A program made the position numbers and the translations under genes. A stretch of 42,466 bases of DNA. Origin: Candidatus Hodarchaeota archaeon (GTDB lineage Archaea > Asgardarchaeota > Heimdallarchaeia > Hodarchaeales > Hodarchaeaceae). Where the stretch lies: the NCBI GenBank assembly GCA_016839815.1, contig JAEOTM010000146.1, positions 1-42,466 on the forward strand, written 5' to 3'. Below are positions 39,332-42,466 of the stretch, piece by piece; position 1 is the stretch's first letter; the number at the start of each line of letters is the position of its first letter. The notes under the pieces were generated by a model, which was not told the DNA's origin, searched no databases, and saw only the letters and a program-made list of their open reading frames with translations.

Positions 39332-39883
39332 CTATTTCTCAGGAAAGATACGCGGATTTAAATACGGAACTAAAGCCATTATTACACTTTGCTTGAGAAC
39401 ATCATATCGGGTAACAAAATTCTGACTGAAGAATCCTACAACTCCTTGTTTCTTTTTTATATCTGGTACCCCGCTTTTTTGTTCAGCAAGATCCCCTAGT
39501 TCATTATATTTATGTGTTGTTAATGCATCATACCATTCTATTGGTAAAGGAATTCCACAGCCTCTAATTGTCTCAATAGTTGATTCATTGCCGATTGATG
39601 AATAAACTACTATTCGAGCTTTATTTGAAGCCGCTTTCACAACACCTCCTTCTATACCTACGTAATAGTTATATCCTTGGTACTTTTCGCGTGCTTGCAA
39701 AACTCTTAATCTTGAATGTTCCCTTGTTTGTTTTTCTCCAATAGGTTGAGAGGCATTAGCAGTTAGAACTACTACTTCTTGTGAATTGATTTGAAAGTCC
39801 TTGAAAAAAGGTTGAAAAGCATCTGTTGTAGCTTTTATTTTCACTGGGTTCTTACTGGCTACTAAAACTTTGATATTTGTCAT
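39332..39883 (-). CDS. Inosine/xanthosine triphosphatase, YjjX family
   Basis: House-cleaning NTPase that removes non-canonical purine triphosphates. The N-terminus VLVASKNPVKIKATTDAF, the QPIGEKQTREHSRLRVLQAR segment and YYVGIEGGVV match the YjjX/NTPase_I-T family (also known as PF01931), and GVVGFFSQNFVTRYDVLKQSVIMAL closes the domain. Length (183) is the family norm. ATG with AAGGACAT about 8 nt upstream; it starts 14 nt after nep1 ends, so the two are probably one transcript. Family secure; preference for ITP or XTP not decided. Confidence 0.88.
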   Translation of the reverse strand: MTNIKVLVASKNPVKIKATTDAFQPFFKDFQINSQEVVVLTANASQPIGEKQTREHSRLRVLQAREKYQGYNYYVGIEGGVVKAASNKARIVVYSSIGNESTIETIRGCGIPLPIEWYDALTTHKYNELGDLAEQKSGVPDIKKKQGVVGFFSQNFVTRYDVLKQSVIMALVPYLNPRIFPEK

Positions 39884-39896
39884 GATTGAAATGTCC

Positions 39897-40589
39897 TTAT
39901 CGCAGTAATTGATCTTCTAGCATATGGATCAGACGTGAGGATATTGTCCATGCTGGTTTAGTCTCTTTGTAAAACGAAATTTGATGAAAATCAGAATAGG
40001 ATTTAAATTCCGTGTTAGCAATGAATGAGGGTTCCCCAGACTGAAATCCTCCAATCAAAAATACTATATCTTCATCTACTAAGCTTTCTAATGATTTTAC
40101 AACTGAAGAATTTCCTTTCGGTTTTTCTAGAAGGATAATTCTTTGCTGGATATAGTGTTGTATCAATTCCTTTATTGGACTTCGAAAAGATGTAAGAATT
40201 GCTTCTCCTTCAACTGGTATCCTTTTCTTAAATAATAACTGTGAAAATAAACCAACAAAACGGTTGTAATTAACTGGAATTCGCCATTGGGGAGGTATAC
40301 GTATACATTGATCTGTATATGTATGAATTATGATCTCAATTTTTTTTTCAGCCATAAGAGGAGAGTAAAGGAGATTTAGAAGCGAATAATATATTATATC
40401 TGGTCTACCACGTTTTTCTTTTTCTGCTAATTGCATCATTAGAGAACTATGAATTGCTGTATCCAGGAGTATACCTCGGTTTTTTTTGCGAGTAGTCGTT
40501 TTCCAATCTTTCCGCACTAGAGGATGGTTCCTTAGTGATTCAGGAATCAGTTCAATAGCAGATTCAAAAAAAATGATCGTTATAACCAT
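39897..40589 (-). CDS. nep1: Nep1 (EMG1) rRNA pseudouridine N1-methyltransferase
   Basis: SPOUT-class methyltransferase that methylates N1 of a pseudouridine in the small-subunit rRNA and helps ribosome assembly; it exists in archaea and eukaryotes only. The hallmark segments are all present: SAIELIPESLRNHPLVRKDW near the N-terminus, KRGRPDIIYYSLLNLLYSPL, IIHTYTDQCIRIPPQWRIP with PVNYNRFVGL, and the S-adenosylmethionine-binding IGGFQSGEP. Length 230. ATG at 40589, preceded about 26-36 nt upstream by a TATA-like AAATAATAAGG. Followed by the YjjX-like gene. This gene is the firmest evidence that the window is archaeal. Confidence 0.95.
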   Translation of the reverse strand: MVITIIFFESAIELIPESLRNHPLVRKDWKTTTRKKNRGILLDTAIHSSLMMQLAEKEKRGRPDIIYYSLLNLLYSPLMAEKKIEIIIHTYTDQCIRIPPQWRIPVNYNRFVGLFSQLLFKKRIPVEGEAILTSFRSPIKELIQHYIQQRIILLEKPKGNSSVVKSLESLVDEDIVFLIGGFQSGEPSFIANTEFKSYSDFHQISFYKETKPAWTISSRLIHMLEDQLLR

Positions 40590-40883
40590 ATTTTGTCAAA
40601 TACTTGGTAAACAACCTTATTATTTGTTTTTACCTTTCAAATAATTTGTAAGATTTATTTAGTTCGTAAAATAATTGAAAATCCGACAATAAATGAAAGG
40701 GGAAAAACTGTAGACAGAGTCAGGCTTTAACTTTGTATATTTCAACTGCATATCAGAAAACAATAATCCTGTCTTCTAGAATCCTTTATTCAACCTATGT
40801 ACACTCTTAATCATATTCATTCTTGGATTTTGCAGTCCTTTAAGTAATTAAAACCAGCCTTGTTTATCGTATTTGATGTTCAA
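40590..40883. other. 294-bp intergenic region
   Basis: A/T-rich region between nep1 and the small plus-strand ORF. It holds a TATA-like box for nep1 on the minus strand (CCTTATTATTT on the plus strand, 40615-40625). Nothing else is recognisable: no tRNA, hairpin or coding frame of note. Confidence 0.6.
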
Positions 40884-41069
40884 ATGTTGTTACGCAATCT
40901 AAAATTACCCAATAAATTACGAACTAAACATCATCCTGGTCAGAAAGTGGAGATTTGGATGAATTGTCAAAAAGTAAGAACCCTTGAAGACTTTTCATCT
41001 AGTGATCGCCTCTTTTTAAAGCAATTTATCACCAATCTAGAAGAGATGGGCTGGAGAGTCTTAATCTAA
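40884..41069 (+). CDS. Possible small protein of 61 residues
   Basis: Short ORF reading MLLRNLKLPNKLRTKHH, then KVEIWMNCQKVRTLEDFSSSD and ending NLEEMGWRVLI. The composition (basic, with a helical end) looks protein-like, and it fills an otherwise empty gap. No Shine-Dalgarno sequence or convincing TATA box is seen for the ATG at 40884; a TTG at 40860 would add eight residues. It is convergent with the HEAT-repeat gene 26 bp away. Not recognised, may be spurious. Confidence 0.4.
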   Translation: MLLRNLKLPNKLRTKHHPGQKVEIWMNCQKVRTLEDFSSSDRLFLKQFITNLEEMGWRVLI

Positions 41070-41095
41070 TTAATTTTAAGTTTGGTAAATGTCTT

Positions 41096-42325
41096 TTAAT
41101 CAACATACACATCAAGAACTGCATGGAGAGGTAAAAAATCTTCTTCGTCAGGTGTATGATTTTTTAGAATCGACGCTAATTGCTTCACTAACCCTTTATC
41201 TTCCAATTTAGCAAAGAGTTTTTCATAGGTTGAGGCTGGAACCTGTGCAAGAATATCTCCTATTTCAGCATAATAATCTTCAGAAATTTCCTCATTATTC
41301 AGTAATTCAATTAAAATGGGAAATGTTACTAGTTTTTTTGTCATTAAAACATCCTTAATTGTGGATTTTTCTTCTTCTTCAGCGGTTTCAAGATATTTAA
41401 TCAGACTTTCATAAGCTTCTTTCGTCCCAATCTCATGTAAGGCATAAATGGTTTGCAGGAGAGTATACTCCTCCGATGATGAATTATTCAGAAGTTTTTC
41501 TAATGAGGGGATTACGCTAGAGGAACCTATCTTTCCCAATATTTCCGCTAACGCTCCACAATTCATATCATCCTCGCATGTATCGAGAGCGGATGTAACA
41601 TAGGGAATTGCTAGCTCACCAAACCTAGCTACAACTGCACGAATTGTGGTTCCTTGACGTGCATCAGTCTGTCCAAGGAGAGATAATACTGGTTCAATTC
41701 CACTCTCTTCTTTCATTTCTGCGAGAGCATATGCTGCTGCCAATCGAACATCCATTTCATATGATTCAGTTGTTAATACTTCATACAATTTTGTACTGGC
41801 TGAATTAGCTCGTTCTTTCATCGCCCCTAGAATAAAGGCTAATTGCTGTTGTCTCTTTGGAGGAACCGTATCGAAAACATTGATTATTGATGGAACACGT
41901 TGTGGCCAACATTCTAACCACATATTCTCAAAATGACATTTTTTAAATGCTTGAATATCTAATTCCTCAATTTGTTCCGCGATGCAATTGAATTTGAAAA
42001 ATCTCCTTTGCAAAAAAGGGCACTTTGTTTTATAATTCAAATACGGGATTCCTGTACGCCAGGAAGCTGATTGATACGCCATGACACTCAAGAATTCACT
42101 AAATCTCGCGAACGTATAGGTCAAGAGAAACATCATTATTATCATTGAGCCGATAAGTCCTAGGAATTCAAATTGGATTGCAAGAAATGGATATACTAAA
42201 TTAAAGAAAACGAACCAAATAGCTATTACTAGAAATACCATACTAATAGCCCCTATAAAATCTGATACAAAATCAGGAGCCATCTCAGAGGATATCATGG
42301 GAGTATCAATTTGATCATCAGACAT
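41096..42325 (-). CDS. Membrane protein with C-terminal HEAT-like repeats
   Basis: 409 residues. Two adjacent hydrophobic helices near the N-terminus (about 23-45, FIGAISMVFLVIAIWFVFF, and about 53-72, LIGSMIIMMFLLTYTF) are followed by a Cys-containing segment (C near 102, 113, 130 and 138). A long HEAT/PBS-lyase-like solenoid comes next (AAAYALAEMKEESGIEPVLSLL, then GALAEILGKIGSSSVIPSLEKLL and TLLQTIYALHEIGTKEAYESL), giving about six repeats. HEAT solenoids bind other proteins, so a membrane-tethered scaffold is likely; partner unknown. Start: ATG 42325 has AAGGTGA about 8 nt upstream; a GTG at 42337 lies inside that Shine-Dalgarno sequence and is rejected. Confidence 0.82.
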   Translation of the reverse strand: MSDDQIDTPMISSEMAPDFVSDFIGAISMVFLVIAIWFVFFNLVYPFLAIQFEFLGLIGSMIIMMFLLTYTFARFSEFLSVMAYQSASWRTGIPYLNYKTKCPFLQRRFFKFNCIAEQIEELDIQAFKKCHFENMWLECWPQRVPSIINVFDTVPPKRQQQLAFILGAMKERANSASTKLYEVLTTESYEMDVRLAAAYALAEMKEESGIEPVLSLLGQTDARQGTTIRAVVARFGELAIPYVTSALDTCEDDMNCGALAEILGKIGSSSVIPSLEKLLNNSSSEEYTLLQTIYALHEIGTKEAYESLIKYLETAEEEEKSTIKDVLMTKKLVTFPILIELLNNEEISEDYYAEIGDILAQVPASTYEKLFAKLEDKGLVKQLASILKNHTPDEEDFLPLHAVLDVYVD

Positions 42326-42337
42326 ACTTAAGTTCAC

Positions 42338-42466
42338 CTTGAAGAGAATTCAAAAAAAACGTTTTTCGCTGAAAAAAAACTGATCCCAGTAGTTAATTTG
42401 AATATTTGCTTTGGTATATTTGGATCTTGAATTCAGAGAATGAAGTTTAATGTCTTAAAATCCATA
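42338..42466. other. Upstream region of the HEAT gene, two A8 runs
   Basis: 129 bp to the window edge. On the minus strand two T-runs of about eight flank CAGCGAAAAACG (42350-42382), which could be the terminator of a gene lying beyond the window or a U-rich leader of the HEAT gene. No coding frame is seen. Confidence 0.3.

Noticed and set aside
40590..40883. Possible tRNA or small RNA gene in the longest gap
   Set aside because: No acceptor-stem pairing, T-loop GTTCRA or C/D-box pattern was found by eye.
1..42466. CRISPR arrays, insertion sequences, integrase or phage genes
   Set aside because: No regularly spaced repeats, transposase or integrase motifs, or terminal inverted repeats were seen.

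Overview
The window (about 36% G+C, 42.5 kb) reads as one stretch of an archaeal chromosome. The best guess is an Asgard archaeon, perhaps of the Heimdallarchaeia kind. Archaeal signs are a Nep1 (EMG1) rRNA methyltransferase, an ADP-forming acyl-CoA synthetase subunit, a two-lobed KaiC/RecA-like ATPase, and TATA-like boxes ending about 25-30 nt before start codons. Asgard-leaning signs are a gelsolin-fold protein and two longin/roadblock-like proteins. Several genes look bacterial: a short AlaRS, a Fpg/Nei glycosylase, NfeD-SPFH, LarB/LarC and the leucine-degradation carboxylase. The organism call is inference from gene content only.

Layout. 1-4418 (+): the 3' part of ileS, then a short alaS without the C-terminal C-Ala domain. 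4425-14789 (-): a ten-gene co-directional run, in transcription order biotin carboxylase, biotin carrier protein, methylcrotonyl-CoA carboxylase beta, methylglutaconyl-CoA hydratase-like protein, alpha/beta hydrolase, ChbG/YdjC deacetylase, glutamine synthetase, a stand-alone nitrilase-type glutaminase overlapping NAD synthetase, and a class II glutamine amidotransferase. The first half fits leucine/isovalerate breakdown. The second half makes glutamine and spends its amide nitrogen, including on NAD. 15035-17088 (+): an NfeD/OB-fold membrane protein with an Asp/His-rich loop, then an SPFH/flotillin protein and a hairpin terminator. 17134-19950 (-): a longin-like/TPR protein and an unknown 520-residue helical protein. 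20117-21783 (+): a CPBP protease overlapping an omega-amidase-like nitrilase. 21793-25790 (-): a small unknown protein, a KaiC-like ATPase and a beta-CASP nuclease with a large unexplained N-terminal extension, probably one operon. 25896-31505: mtnA (-), a SPOUT methyltransferase (+), then on the minus strand Fpg, ADP-forming synthetase alpha subunit and an APH-like kinase. 31628-36052: a DUF1405-like membrane protein (+), a longin-like protein (-), larC-larB (+) and a CxxCxxCC (YkgJ-type) protein (+). 36062-42325: the gelsolin/basic-tail/zinc-ribbon protein (-), a wHTH-membrane protein pair (-) divergent from a membrane-anchored wHTH (+), an unknown protein, a YjjX-like NTPase, Nep1 (-), a small ORF (+) and a membrane HEAT-repeat protein (-).

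No rRNA, tRNA, CRISPR array, insertion sequence or phage gene was found. Genes are tightly packed and many convergent pairs end within 6-50 bp of each other. Short inverted repeats sit in several divergent intergenic regions and across or just after several stop codons. The most unusual items are the gelsolin/H1-like-tail/zinc-ribbon protein, the KaiC-like/beta-CASP operon, the C-Ala-less AlaRS and the split carboxylase with a duplicated linker motif.
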